Under the pieces are notes generated by a model. That model saw nothing but the letters and a program-made list of their open reading frames with translations, searched no databases and was not told where the DNA came from. DNA of 33,833 nt from an uncultured Saprospiraceae bacterium (lineage in GTDB: Bacteria > Bacteroidota > Bacteroidia > Chitinophagales > Saprospiraceae): contig CALFBG010000236.1 of NCBI GenBank assembly GCA_937951685.1, positions 1 through 33,833 on the forward strand, given 5' to 3'. The translations under genes and the position numbers were made by a program. Shown piece after piece: positions 1 to 9,002 of the stretch (position 1 is the stretch's first letter; each line of letters begins with the position of its first letter).

Positions 1-372
1 ACTTCTTTGATCACTTCAACTTCGACCTCCTTAATCACTTCAACTTCTTTGATCACTTCCACCTCTTTAATGACTTCCACTTCCTTAATCACCTCAACCG
101 GAACTTCCACCTCGCTAATTAACTCAACTTCTTTCACTACTTCCACTTGCTTGATCACTTCGACGGGAACCTCAACTTCTTTGATCACTTCAACTTCGAC
201 CTCCTTAATCACTTCAACTTCTTTGATCACTTCCACCTCTTTAATGACTTCCACTTCCTTAATCACCTCAACTGGGACTTCCACTTCGCTGATTAATTCA
301 ACTTCTTTCACCACTTCGACTTGCTTGATCACTTCGACGGGAACTTCCACTTCTTTGATCACCTCAACTTCC
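1..372 (-). repeat. 174-bp tandem repeat coding for a Val-Glu-Val-Ile-Lys tract
   Basis: The block starting at base 1 recurs at base 175 and begins again near 349, a period of 174 bp (58 codons). Inside each unit the protein repeats EVEVIK hexads interrupted by EVEVPVEVIKQ and EVELISEVEVP. The copies differ mainly at third codon positions (for example ELIS is kept while codons change), so the protein pattern is being preserved. The array continues past the left edge. Confidence 0.9.
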
Positions 373-1976
373 TTAGGCTTTTCATTATACTTACCCATTA
401 ACGCGTCATACTTTGACTCCCATTCTGTAATTTGCTTATTATTACTTTGCAAGCTCAGGTTTAATTTTGCGTATTGATTTTTGGCATCCTTCAAGGCCGT
501 TTCGCTCGTATTGAAGTTTCCTAACAAGAGCGTGTACTTCGATTCCCATTCTGCCGTTTTGTTTTCCCAATCGCGAATACTTACCAATAACTTATTCTTT
601 TCGCCTTCGCTATCCTTGTACTTCGTTTCTAACGAATTATATTTCAATTCCCAGTCTGCATTCAATTGTTGCAATGCCGCTTCGCTATCGTTATACTTTC
701 CTTCTAGCAAACTATACTTCGCTTCCCAATCTGCATTCGATTGACGCCATGTCGCTTCGCTATCGGTATATTTACCTTGTAGTAAACTATACTTACCGTC
801 CCAATCTGCATTCGCTTGACGTAAAGCCGCTTCGCTATCCGTATATTTACCTTGTAGCAAACTATACTTACCGTCCCAGTCTGCATTCGCTTGACGTAAA
901 GCTGCTTCGCTATCCGTATATTTACCTTCTAGTAAACCATATTTCGCTTCCCAATCTGCATTCGATTGACGCCATGCCGCTTCACCATCGTTATACTTTC
1001 CTTCTAGCAAACTATACTTCGATTCCCAATCTGCATTCGATTGACGTAAGGCTGCTTGACTCTCGTTATACTTCGTTTCTAGCAAATTGTATTTTGCTTC
1101 CCAATCTGCATTCGATTGACGCCACGCTGCTTCACCATCGGTATACTGTTCTTGTAGCAAACTGTATTTGCCGTCCCAATCCAAATTTGATTGTTTCCAT
1201 GCTGCTTCGCCATCCGTATACTTTCCTTGTAATAAACTGTACTTAGCATCCCAATCCGCATTTGCTTGACGCAAGGCTGCTTGACTATCGTTGTATTTTC
1301 CTTCTAGTAAATTATATTTCGATTCCCAATCTGCATTCGCTTGACGCAAAGTTGCTTCACTGTCATTCTTATACTGATCGTAATCGGCTATGATACCACT
1401 TTTCTCCGTCGTCAAAGTTCCAATGGTTACCGTATAAGCTTTATTACTAGTTTCTAGCTCACTATATTTGGACTCTAATGTACCGTAGCGAGTACGCTCA
1501 CTGTCCATTTTTTCTTTCATCTCTTTTTGCAACTTCGCATAATCTGCTTCGCCTTTTTTAAATTTAGCTAACAATTCATCGTATCGAATTTGTAAATCAG
1601 AAAGTGATTTTTCTAAATTGGTAATCTTTCCTTTTGAATCTACTTGGTACTTTTCGTAAGTCGTCGTAAGTTCGGTATTGGCGGCAGAAAGTTTACTATA
1701 ATTTCCATCCAAAGTGCTGTATTTGGATTGCCAATCTGATAAAGACAATTTTGCAGATTGTTCTGAACGCTCTAGGTCGCCATATTTATTTTGCAAAATA
1801 TTATAGTTACTCACCGAGGTATCATATTCTCCCGACAAGCTGTTGTATGCTTTTTCCTTCGTACTTAGCAAACCCGTTAATTCGTGGATTCTTGGTCTGC
1901 GCAAATACCAACCAATTAACCCTCCCAGTAACGCAGCAATTGCTCCCAGAATAAACGGGAATAAAAAACAAGTCAT
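1..1976 (-). CDS. Membrane-anchored coiled-coil repeat protein, 3' end outside the window
   Basis: An open minus-strand frame of 658 codons starts at ATG 1976 and is still open at base 1, so the C-terminus is missing. The N-terminus (MTCFLFPFILGAIAALLGG) is one hydrophobic segment followed by WYLRRPR, which fits a single membrane anchor with the rest on the other side. A polar, heptad-like helical region follows, then ten 25-residue repeats with a conserved NADW..KY core (618-1367), then a Val/Glu/Lys tract built on EVEVIK (1-372). There is no enzyme motif. The gene lies 73 bp downstream of the OmpA-like gene on the same strand, so co-transcription is likely; the gap holds a small imperfect hairpin. 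A structural or envelope-spanning role is inference. Related Bacteroidota proteins often end in an OmpA or LysM domain, but that part is not visible. The plus-strand Thr/Ser-rich frames here are shadows of this gene. Confidence 0.85.
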   Translation of the reverse strand, partial: MTCFLFPFILGAIAALLGGLIGWYLRRPRIHELTGLLSTKEKAYNSLSGEYDTSVSNYNILQNKYGDLERSEQSAKLSLSDWQSKYSTLDGNYSKLSAANTELTTTYEKYQVDSKGKITNLEKSLSDLQIRYDELLAKFKKGEADYAKLQKEMKEKMDSERTRYGTLESKYSELETSNKAYTVTIGTLTTEKSGIIADYDQYKNDSEATLRQANADWESKYNLLEGKYNDSQAALRQANADWDAKYSLLQGKYTDGEAAWKQSNLDWDGKYSLLQEQYTDGEAAWRQSNADWEAKYNLLETKYNESQAALRQSNADWESKYSLLEGKYNDGEAAWRQSNADWEAKYGLLEGKYTDSEAALRQANADWDGKYSLLQGKYTDSEAALRQANADWDGKYSLLQGKYTDSEATWRQSNADWEAKYSLLEGKYNDSEAALQQLNADWELKYNSLETKYKDSEGEKNKLLVSIRDWENKTAEWESKYTLLLGNFNTSETALKDAKNQYAKLNLSLQSNNKQITEWESKYDALMGKYNEKPKEVEVIKEVEVPVEVIKQVEVVKEVELISEVEVPVEVIKEVEVIKEVEVIKEVEVIKEVEVEVIKEVEVPVEVIKQVEVVKEVELISEVEVPVEVIKEVEVIKEVEVIKEVEVIKEVEVEVIKE
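618..1367 (-). repeat. Ten tandem 75-bp (25-residue) coiled-coil repeats
   Basis: Ten consecutive units of exactly 25 codons, each close to TDSEAALRQANADWDGKYSL followed by LQGKY. The Trp of NADW and the two KY pairs are nearly invariant; the seventh and eighth units are identical in protein and almost identical in DNA. An eleventh, degenerate unit (KDSEGEKNKL) follows. A period of 25 equals two heptads plus one hendecad, consistent with a continuous coiled coil. Confidence 0.9.
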
Positions 1977-2008
1977 AGTTAGTTTTATTTTAAAAGTTAA
2001 TTATTCAA

Positions 2009-2031
2009 TACACTATATAATATACAGTGTA
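2009..2031. other. Imperfect hairpin between the OmpA-like and coiled-coil genes
   Basis: TACACT and AGTGTA pair around an AT-rich centre with one mismatch. It sits in the 73-bp gap between two genes read in the same direction. It has no GC-rich stem or T tract, so it is a poor terminator; it might be an operator or processing site, or chance. Confidence 0.25.
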
Positions 2032-2049
2032 CTCCATTTCTAGATCAAT

Positions 2050-3297
2050 TTAGTTAATAGAAACCTCTACCCGCCGATTCTTCTGTCTTCCTTCTCGAGT
2101 TTCGTTTGTATCAATAGGTTCGTCAGGTCCTTTTGAAATCACACTGACTTTTTTGGCCGGAATACCATTCTCTCCGAGGTAAACTTTAACAAATTCTCCT
2201 CGTTTTCGTCCTAGCCGAACATTAGCCCTTAAGTCTCCACGATCATCCGTATGACCAACTACCTTTACCTTCGCCCGTGGCTTATTATCCAAATAATAAA
2301 TCAGGTCTGCAAAGTATTGTCGTTGTGTAGCGCTAAGATTTAATTCACTCGCATTCGTTTGAAAATAAAGCGTCAAAGGATTGGCTTTCAACATCTTTTC
2401 GACCCGTGGCAAGCGATCATCCGCTTCTTTTGGCATGGCAAAAAAGCTATAATCAATTCCACCGATCAATTCATCTTCGTTGAAAACAAGTGTAGGCAAC
2501 ATTTTTCCTTGCATATCAATTTGCTTGGCGGGTACGCCTAAACCCAGTAAAATATCTTTGACACCATTAGCACGAGCTAGACCTAGAGAAGGGAAAGCAC
2601 TTGTATTTTTTTCCTTTTCTCCGTATAGCCCCGTTACTCGAATCGAACGATCGGGATGCGCTTTTAAGTAAGCTGCGGTATTCGTGTAAACGGCCGTAAG
2701 TTTATCCGATAACGGTGCGTTGTATTTGAATCCATCGCGATTAAATACCAAGTTGTCATTCGTGCTTTCTGTAAAGGCACTCGCATCAGAAATAGAAATT
2801 GTTTTACTCGGGACTGCCAAGGTTTTGAAGTTATAGCGAATACCATCTAATACTTCGTCTCCATCAACAACAAGTTCATTATTGACTGCTCCACTCGTAG
2901 TAATTTGTGCAGCAGTAACGCCTAAGCCTAAACCCAAAATATACTTTTTGATGTCTTCGGCTCGCGCTACACCAAGATTTGCCAAAGCTCCTTGATATTT
3001 TTCTTCCGCGCCGTACTGTCCAACGAGCGCTAAAGATTTATTAGGATTTTTGCCCAGGTAGCCCGCGACTTTTTCGAACTCAGCTTTGATTTCAGGAAGA
3101 ATAATTGCCTGGTTGCTAGATAAACCAAAGCGTAGGTTGTTGGGATGAGAAGCAATAACTGTCGCACCATCTTTAATGAGCATCGAACTCGTAAGACCGG
3201 TTGCCACACCACTACAACAATTTTGTTGATAGAAGAAGGCACCAAACAACAGCCATGCAATTAGTGCTAGCGATAGCAAAGGTACAGGGTTTCTCAT
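2050..3297 (-). CDS. OmpA-like protein with three tandem OmpA-type modules
   Basis: 415 residues from ATG 3297. The frame extends upstream to 3363, but MRNPVPLLSLALIAWLLFG is a clean membrane anchor or signal, so the internal start is preferred. The last ~125 residues are a canonical OmpA C-terminal (peptidoglycan-binding) domain: TLYFQTNASEL, then GHTDDRGD, NVRLGRKRGE and REGRQKNRRVEV. Two earlier segments, about residues 45-150 and 180-285, have the same layout in degenerate form: NLRFGLS...VGQYGAEEKY...LGVARAEDIK and NLVFNRD...VTGLYGEKEK...LGLARANGVK. They keep the strand-helix-strand spacing but lack the HTDDRGD signature. The likely role is anchoring to peptidoglycan from the inner membrane or periplasm (family knowledge). 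It precedes the coiled-coil gene, probably in one transcript. Confidence 0.85.
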   Translation of the reverse strand: MRNPVPLLSLALIAWLLFGAFFYQQNCCSGVATGLTSSMLIKDGATVIASHPNNLRFGLSSNQAIILPEIKAEFEKVAGYLGKNPNKSLALVGQYGAEEKYQGALANLGVARAEDIKKYILGLGLGVTAAQITTSGAVNNELVVDGDEVLDGIRYNFKTLAVPSKTISISDASAFTESTNDNLVFNRDGFKYNAPLSDKLTAVYTNTAAYLKAHPDRSIRVTGLYGEKEKNTSAFPSLGLARANGVKDILLGLGVPAKQIDMQGKMLPTLVFNEDELIGGIDYSFFAMPKEADDRLPRVEKMLKANPLTLYFQTNASELNLSATQRQYFADLIYYLDNKPRAKVKVVGHTDDRGDLRANVRLGRKRGEFVKVYLGENGIPAKKVSVISKGPDEPIDTNETREGRQKNRRVEVSIN

Positions 3298-3923
3298 GTA
3301 GTTTGAGTTTTTGTTTTTTGTAAAAGACTTTATCACTAGAAATTCTACGCCGACTCCAAACAATTCTTTTAGCTAATGCAGGGTTGCATCCTCTCCTTGA
3401 CAACTGCAGCTGTTAAGTTTTAGAAGCTTCTCTACCAAGCTAAAATGCTATTTAGTTACGTTACAAAATATCTAAGCATAAACTCTAAAATTGTGAAAAT
3501 TAGTTTTCTCTTTAAAATCGAAGCTATTTTAAAAGAGGGTATGTTATAGCCAATATAAGGAATTTTATTGATATCAATAAAATTATAGTCGCTATTATCT
3601 ATTGGGGAATATTGGAAAAGTTAAGACGGTAATTAAAATGATATTGACGGTATTAGAAGTTACTGATCGGTCAACAAGCTATTTTAATTTTGCTTTTAGA
3701 GTTCGCTTCGCATAAATCTAAATTTAACATTTCCTTTTATATTTGTTTGGACATCCTAATTTTAGAAAAGTAACACTTTTGAGTCAAAAAAGTAAAATAT
3801 GCTTTATCAAAGAGTCAATTAAAAGAAGGGATTGCACCAAAGGAAACTAACAGGATAACACTAGTAATAGTGAGTCCTTTCCCGCTTGCACAAGCAAATA
3901 AATACGTACAATGATATTTTTCG
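3298..3923. other. AT-rich intergenic region, no gene seen
   Basis: About 620 bp between the OmpA-like gene start and the end of the large T9SS gene. No plausible ORF or RNA gene is visible. It holds a perfect 24-bp AT palindrome (3561-3584), a copy of the AAAATAGCTTC motif reading toward the OmpA-like gene (3520-3530 on the complement), and small stem-loops at 3859-3872 and 3884-3895 just after the large gene's stop. Those stems are short and make only a weak terminator candidate. Confidence 0.5.
3561..3584. other. Perfect 24-bp AT palindrome
   Basis: AATTTTATTGAT followed by ATCAATAAAATT is an exact inverted repeat with no spacer. With no GC and no T tract it does not look like a terminator; a dimeric regulator site is possible but unproven. 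Confidence 0.5.
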
Positions 3924-6900
3924 CTATAGTTTTATCATCTTTTGGATAGCTTGGGAATGTGGCGTTTGTAATCGTACGACGTATACACCACTCGTTAGGG
4001 GCAAAGTTTCCCATTGAATTGTATGACGACCTGCGGCAAAATCTGTTGTTTCAAAAATTTGTAAAATAATTTTTCCGCTAAGGTCATAGAGCTGCAAACT
4101 TAAGCTAGTTGCTTGTGGCAACTCAAATTCAAAAGTCAATTCATTGGCAAATGGATTTGGAAAACAACTAAATTCTAATGCGGTAGGAGCAAGTAACGTA
4201 GTACTTGTAGGTGTGATCACCGTAAGGCTTAAGTTAATAATACTATCACAATGCTGAGCACTCAGCAACGTATCAGCATAGACCCCCGAGTTGGTATAGC
4301 TAGAATTTCCTACCATATACGTTTCGCCAGCATTTATTGTATCCGTCAGTACCGTAACCACATTTGGCGTAAAGCTCAACGCAACTTGAATGATACTATC
4401 GCATCCTCCATAAGCTGCTCCCAGGAGCGTATCCACGCCAGATGGGTTTGATGCGTCGTAAACAACATTATTAATGATTAGGTTTTCACCATCGCAAAGT
4501 GATTCATTTATATCGTTGATGACTGCCGTGACAAAGTTTAGATTTACGTTTATAATACTATCGCAACCCGCTATGCTTCCTCCGACAATCGTTTCCGTTC
4601 CCGTGGGCATATTTTCATCATAGACGGTTCCATTTACCGTAAGGACTTCTCCGATACAAAGCGTTTCATTGATCAAAGTTGTCGGATTCCCCAAATCAAT
4701 TATTTTAGTTATGGTATCCAATCCAATTCCATTATCAACGATCAGACGCACTGGGTACGTTCCAAAATCTGCGAAAGTAACCGAAGGATCTTTTTCATTA
4801 GATTCCGCAGGATTTCCACCAGGAAAACTCCATTCCCAAGCAATTGGATTCGCTGAACTTTGATCTACGAAATGTATTAAAAATGGCGCACAATCTCCTT
4901 GAATAAAATTAGCAAAATTAGCCATTGGTGCCGCATTGATCATTACCGTTTGTTGACTCGTATCCGCGCCACAGGCATTTATAGCTATAAGTTTTACTAC
5001 GTACGTTCCATTTTCAAAAAAACTATGCGTTGGATTCCAAGCTCCCGTCGACATATTATCACCGAAAAGCCATTGATAAGCGGTCGCATTACTCGATTGA
5101 TTAGTGAAAACTACGGAAGAACCATCCACCACAAAATTGAAATCCGACGTAGGAATAGAATCTATAAAAATATAATCCGATTTGATTACCGTATGGCTGC
5201 CCGCAGCATTACTCGCCGTTAGTGCTACTTGATAATTTCCTGATGCCAGATACAATACGCTAGGGTTTTCTTCCGTAGAACTCGCAGGAATGCCTCCCGG
5301 AAAACTCCAATTCCAACTTGTAGTATTGGAGGTAGCCGTACTGGAAAATTGTATTTCAGCATTGGGGCAAGCTTCGGAGTTGATGGCTTGCAAATTAGCA
5401 ATCGGTGGACTAATTAAAGTATTCGTTTCTGATAAGAAGACTGGCGTTCCTCCTAAATTTAGATTAGTACTACCGACTATATTTACATTTCCTGTTTGCC
5501 CAAAATTCCATAAGCGTTCGTACAAAGAAGTCAGATTCAAGTTGTCTGGAAAACTGTAATTTACACTCACCGACTCCGATTGATCAACGATCGTTCTTGC
5601 CCAAAGCACGTAAGTATAATTCCCGTTGCCATCTTTAAAAGCAGCCCCTTCTATCGTTTCTGGTAAATCGAGTGCCAAAGTTCTTATTGGATCAAATTCG
5701 CTACCAAATAGAATTTTCGTAGTGGTTTGGTAGGCGATTCCTTGATGCGTCAATTCTTGACTATAAGGTGCTGTTCCTTCCAGTTTTTTATACAGCCCCA
5801 TCAAATCAAATTCATTGGTTGCTGCGTCAAAACTAGTCTCTTCTCCGATATTCCTCAAGTGAAGTTGGGCGATATTATGCCGAATACTTTTAATATAAGC
5901 TTTGATGGTAAAGTTACGTTGTGCTTCTTGCGACCCAATAAAGTCTCCAAAAGCTTTACGCGGAAGATTCGTTTCACTAAACAACCAAAGTTTGGCGGGG
6001 TACGTTGCTCCATCGTATTGATAAGACTCCGCTACCGTTTGATATTTTTGTTGTGTTGCAAATAAGCCATCCACCGCTGCATCCGAATGTCGCTCGTATA
6101 CAAAGCCTCCTTGATCTGCATCAAAATAGCTGATGGAACCATCAAAATGGGGAAAGGCATTGATACCTACGGCGTCAAAATAAGCACCACCGCGATGTGG
6201 GTAACCCGGTGAAATACTGCCATCTTGTGGGTTATCTGTATTTCGCATTACGGCATCTAAAAAGCTAGGAAAGCCCAAACCCGGAATCGTCACATAAGCA
6301 TCAGGGTCAAGCTGCTTGATAATTTCATAACTAATTCGCAAGGTTCTGACGTAGTGGAAAATTGGGGCGGCTAATTCGTAATCGCATGGATCAGGATTGT
6401 TTTCCCACCAATTGCCGGGCTGTCCCGGTGGAAGCCAACCTGTTTCGCCCGTTTCATCATAATCCGGACTATTCCAAATTTCCCAAAAGCGAATATAATC
6501 TTTGTAGGCATTCACCGTATTGTACAAATACAAAGCGTAATGATTGCTGTCGTTGACGGGCGTTCCATCGCTACCATCGTCCCAAATATCTAAATACAGA
6601 TTAGCAAATAGAGTAGATTGCTCGTCCGGACAATAAGCATAAGGATCGCGTTTGGCGGGCGAAGGAAAGCCTACTCTCGCCGTATTTTCGCGAAGATCTA
6701 AGTTGTTGTAATGTTCAAAGGTATTGACTCTAATATCATATCCCCAAAAACTAAAAAAGGATTCGGGCAATAAGGTTCGTAAAGATTTCACCCCCGCGCC
6801 AGGAACATTAAGCGCAAGATTACCCGCCGCAATATCTCCCAGCTGATCATCCGTCCAAGGGGCATAAAATTTAAGATTTACGCCCGGTCGAAAGCCTTTA

Positions 6901-9002
6901 GTATACGGCGCAATTTGGTCTTTTGCGGTGTAAGTAAGTTGAGAAGTAGACGGTGCTTGTATCGTAAAATTTTGCTGGTGGGTGACCGCACCGCAGGCAT
7001 TCGTCACGGTTAGCGTAACGGTATAGTTTCCACTAAAAAAATAAACGTGAGTGGGATTAGCTAAATTACTAGTCGTATTATCTCCAAAGTCCCATTCAAA
7101 ACTTTCTACGTTGTTGGAGGATTGGTTATTAAAAACCACTAATGGTCCAGAATTGTAGCTTGAAAAATTTGCCGTAGCCAATTCACCGACGTGTACCATT
7201 TCTTTTTGCGCTGCTAAAATATTTCCAGCAGCATCAAATACTTTTAAACTTGCCTCGAAATTACCCGCTTGGTTGTACGTTACGTTGACTGAACTTGCGG
7301 TGGAACTTGCCGGAGTTGCTCCAACAAAATTCCATTCGTAACTTGCCGCGTTAGGAATCGTCGGCACCGAAAAATTGAAATCTCCGGGCAGGCAAGCACT
7401 ATTAGTTTGAATTTGAAACACCGGCTCCGTGAGAAAAATTGGCGTCCCCGTTAAATTGATACTATTAGCAGCAATGTAGTCCGTGGCGTAAGTTTTACTA
7501 TAATCCCAGTTTTTTCTTTGTAGCGTAGTTAGGTTCCAATTCGTTGGAAAACTATAAACCGCATTGGCTAACTCTGAATTATCCGTTGTCGTTTCCGCCC
7601 AGAGTACATAGGTGTAATTATTTTGGGCATCCAAAAAAGCAGCACCTTTTACGCCCGTTGGCATATTCATTTCCGCCGTTCGGACAGGATCATAGGTTTT
7701 GTTGAAGATGAGATCGGTGGTTGTTTTATAAGCAATTCCTTCTTCGTTGACTTCATTAAAATAGAGGTCGTTATAATCTAGTTTTTGATAAAACCCCATT
7801 AGGTCAAATTCGTAGCCTGCACCGTCGTAAGTTTGATCTTCTGCCAATTTATAAACATGAAATTGTGTGATTTTACTTTTTACGCATTCGATTTGTGCTT
7901 TGATCAGGTAATTGCGTTGTGCGATTTCCGAACCGATAAAATCATCAAAGGCTTTTCGGGGAAGGTTTGCCTCCGTGATTGTCCACAGTTTTTCTGGAAA
8001 AGTATTCCCATCATAGCCATAATTATCCAATACTTCTTGGTAAATCGCTTTGGTGCGAATAATACCATCCGCCGCCGCATCAGAGTGCCGCGTATTAACA
8101 AAATCTTGTAAATCTTCGTCGAAATATCGTAAACTACCATCAAAATGGGGGTAAGAATGAAAACCAATAACATCGAAATAAGCACCACCCCTTAGCGGAT
8201 ACGCGGTAGAACTCGTCCCATCCACTGGATTATCGCTATTCCGCAAAATGGCATCTAAAAAACTGGGAAACCCAACGCCTGAAACAACGACGTAAGCTTC
8301 TGGATCAACCGTTTTGATGACTTCATAACTGATACGCAGTAGCCGAATGTAATTAAAGATGGGTGCGCGTAATTTATAGTCGCAAGGAGTTGGATTATTT
8401 TCCCACCAATTGCCGGGTGCACCGGGAGGTAACCAACCTTTGGCTTTCGTGTAATCAAAGCCTGGCTCATTCCAAATTTCCCAAAACTTAATATAATCTT
8501 TATATAAGGTTACCAAACGGTAAATGTAATTCGCATAATAATTTTCTTCATTAATCGGCGTACCATCCGTACCGTCATCCCAAATATCGGCATACATATT
8601 AGCAAATAATTGAGACTGATGTTCGTCGCAATAAAAGTTTGGATCTTGATGCTGTGGAGAAGGAAAACCTACGATGCAAGTATTATCTAAAATATCTAAA
8701 TTTTCAAAATGTTGAAATGCTGGCAGCTCCGTTTCATAGCCAAAGTTTTCAACGTAATCTTCGAAAAGACCGGGTCGCAGTGCTTTGACGCCGACACCAG
8801 CTACTTGAAGTGCGGCATTTCCTGCGGCGAGATTAGCCAGTTCAATTTCATCCCAAATCGGATATTGACCAATATTTGATCCCGGTCGAAATCCACCTTC
8901 GTAAGGGAGAACGAGCTCGTTGGCAGAATAACCCAGCTGCGCAGTAAGATTTCCCCCAGTAAGGAAGCAAAAAAGCAATGTCAAGGATAAGATCTTTTTC
9001 AT
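3924..9002 (-). CDS. T9SS-secreted protein with duplicated glycoside-hydrolase-like domains, PKD domains and a type A sorting domain
   Basis: 1692 residues. A signal peptide ends near LTAQ (residue 22). Copy 1 (about 25-520) is a clan-A (TIM-barrel) glycoside-hydrolase-like domain: IWNEP supplies the predicted acid/base E179, GFHSYPH has H282, and TEANLPRK supplies the predicted nucleophile E344. Two PKD-like domains follow (WDFGDNTTSN in the second). Copy 2 (about 691-1185) aligns to copy 1 with a constant offset of 666 residues, but reads IWNSP (S845), GINAFPH (N948) and SETNLPRK (E1010 kept). Three more PKD-like domains (WSFPGG, WLFGDN, WSFPGG), three ~50-residue units ending in CDSII, and a T9SS type A sorting domain (FPNPFANEL...LYDLSGK...GVYVVRL) complete the protein. 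It is probably exported and cell-surface bound, acting on a polysaccharide; family and substrate are unknown. It appears to be a single-gene unit. Confidence 0.85.
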   Translation of the reverse strand: MKKILSLTLLFCFLTGGNLTAQLGYSANELVLPYEGGFRPGSNIGQYPIWDEIELANLAAGNAALQVAGVGVKALRPGLFEDYVENFGYETELPAFQHFENLDILDNTCIVGFPSPQHQDPNFYCDEHQSQLFANMYADIWDDGTDGTPINEENYYANYIYRLVTLYKDYIKFWEIWNEPGFDYTKAKGWLPPGAPGNWWENNPTPCDYKLRAPIFNYIRLLRISYEVIKTVDPEAYVVVSGVGFPSFLDAILRNSDNPVDGTSSTAYPLRGGAYFDVIGFHSYPHFDGSLRYFDEDLQDFVNTRHSDAAADGIIRTKAIYQEVLDNYGYDGNTFPEKLWTITEANLPRKAFDDFIGSEIAQRNYLIKAQIECVKSKITQFHVYKLAEDQTYDGAGYEFDLMGFYQKLDYNDLYFNEVNEEGIAYKTTTDLIFNKTYDPVRTAEMNMPTGVKGAAFLDAQNNYTYVLWAETTTDNSELANAVYSFPTNWNLTTLQRKNWDYSKTYATDYIAANSINLTGTPIFLTEPVFQIQTNSACLPGDFNFSVPTIPNAASYEWNFVGATPASSTASSVNVTYNQAGNFEASLKVFDAAGNILAAQKEMVHVGELATANFSSYNSGPLVVFNNQSSNNVESFEWDFGDNTTSNLANPTHVYFFSGNYTVTLTVTNACGAVTHQQNFTIQAPSTSQLTYTAKDQIAPYTKGFRPGVNLKFYAPWTDDQLGDIAAGNLALNVPGAGVKSLRTLLPESFFSFWGYDIRVNTFEHYNNLDLRENTARVGFPSPAKRDPYAYCPDEQSTLFANLYLDIWDDGSDGTPVNDSNHYALYLYNTVNAYKDYIRFWEIWNSPDYDETGETGWLPPGQPGNWWENNPDPCDYELAAPIFHYVRTLRISYEIIKQLDPDAYVTIPGLGFPSFLDAVMRNTDNPQDGSISPGYPHRGGAYFDAVGINAFPHFDGSISYFDADQGGFVYERHSDAAVDGLFATQQKYQTVAESYQYDGATYPAKLWLFSETNLPRKAFGDFIGSQEAQRNFTIKAYIKSIRHNIAQLHLRNIGEETSFDAATNEFDLMGLYKKLEGTAPYSQELTHQGIAYQTTTKILFGSEFDPIRTLALDLPETIEGAAFKDGNGNYTYVLWARTIVDQSESVSVNYSFPDNLNLTSLYERLWNFGQTGNVNIVGSTNLNLGGTPVFLSETNTLISPPIANLQAINSEACPNAEIQFSSTATSNTTSWNWSFPGGIPASSTEENPSVLYLASGNYQVALTASNAAGSHTVIKSDYIFIDSIPTSDFNFVVDGSSVVFTNQSSNATAYQWLFGDNMSTGAWNPTHSFFENGTYVVKLIAINACGADTSQQTVMINAAPMANFANFIQGDCAPFLIHFVDQSSANPIAWEWSFPGGNPAESNEKDPSVTFADFGTYPVRLIVDNGIGLDTITKIIDLGNPTTLINETLCIGEVLTVNGTVYDENMPTGTETIVGGSIAGCDSIINVNLNFVTAVINDINESLCDGENLIINNVVYDASNPSGVDTLLGAAYGGCDSIIQVALSFTPNVVTVLTDTINAGETYMVGNSSYTNSGVYADTLLSAQHCDSIINLSLTVITPTSTTLLAPTALEFSCFPNPFANELTFEFELPQATSLSLQLYDLSGKIILQIFETTDFAAGRHTIQWETLPLTSGVYVVRLQTPHSQAIQKMIKL

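Noticed and set aside
7..477. Plus-strand Thr/Ser-rich repeat protein (ITSTSTSLITSTS type)
   Set aside because: It is the antisense shadow of the 174-bp repeat in the minus-strand coiled-coil gene, which has an N-terminal membrane anchor, sensible protein repeats and silent-site divergence.
674..1246. Plus-strand Tyr/Leu-rich repeat ORF
   Set aside because: It is an antisense shadow of the 75-bp coiled-coil repeats; the apparent repeats are inherited from the minus-strand gene.
3859..3895. Two small stem-loops after the large T9SS gene as its terminator
   Set aside because: The stems are only five base pairs and lack a T tract on the minus strand; too weak to call.
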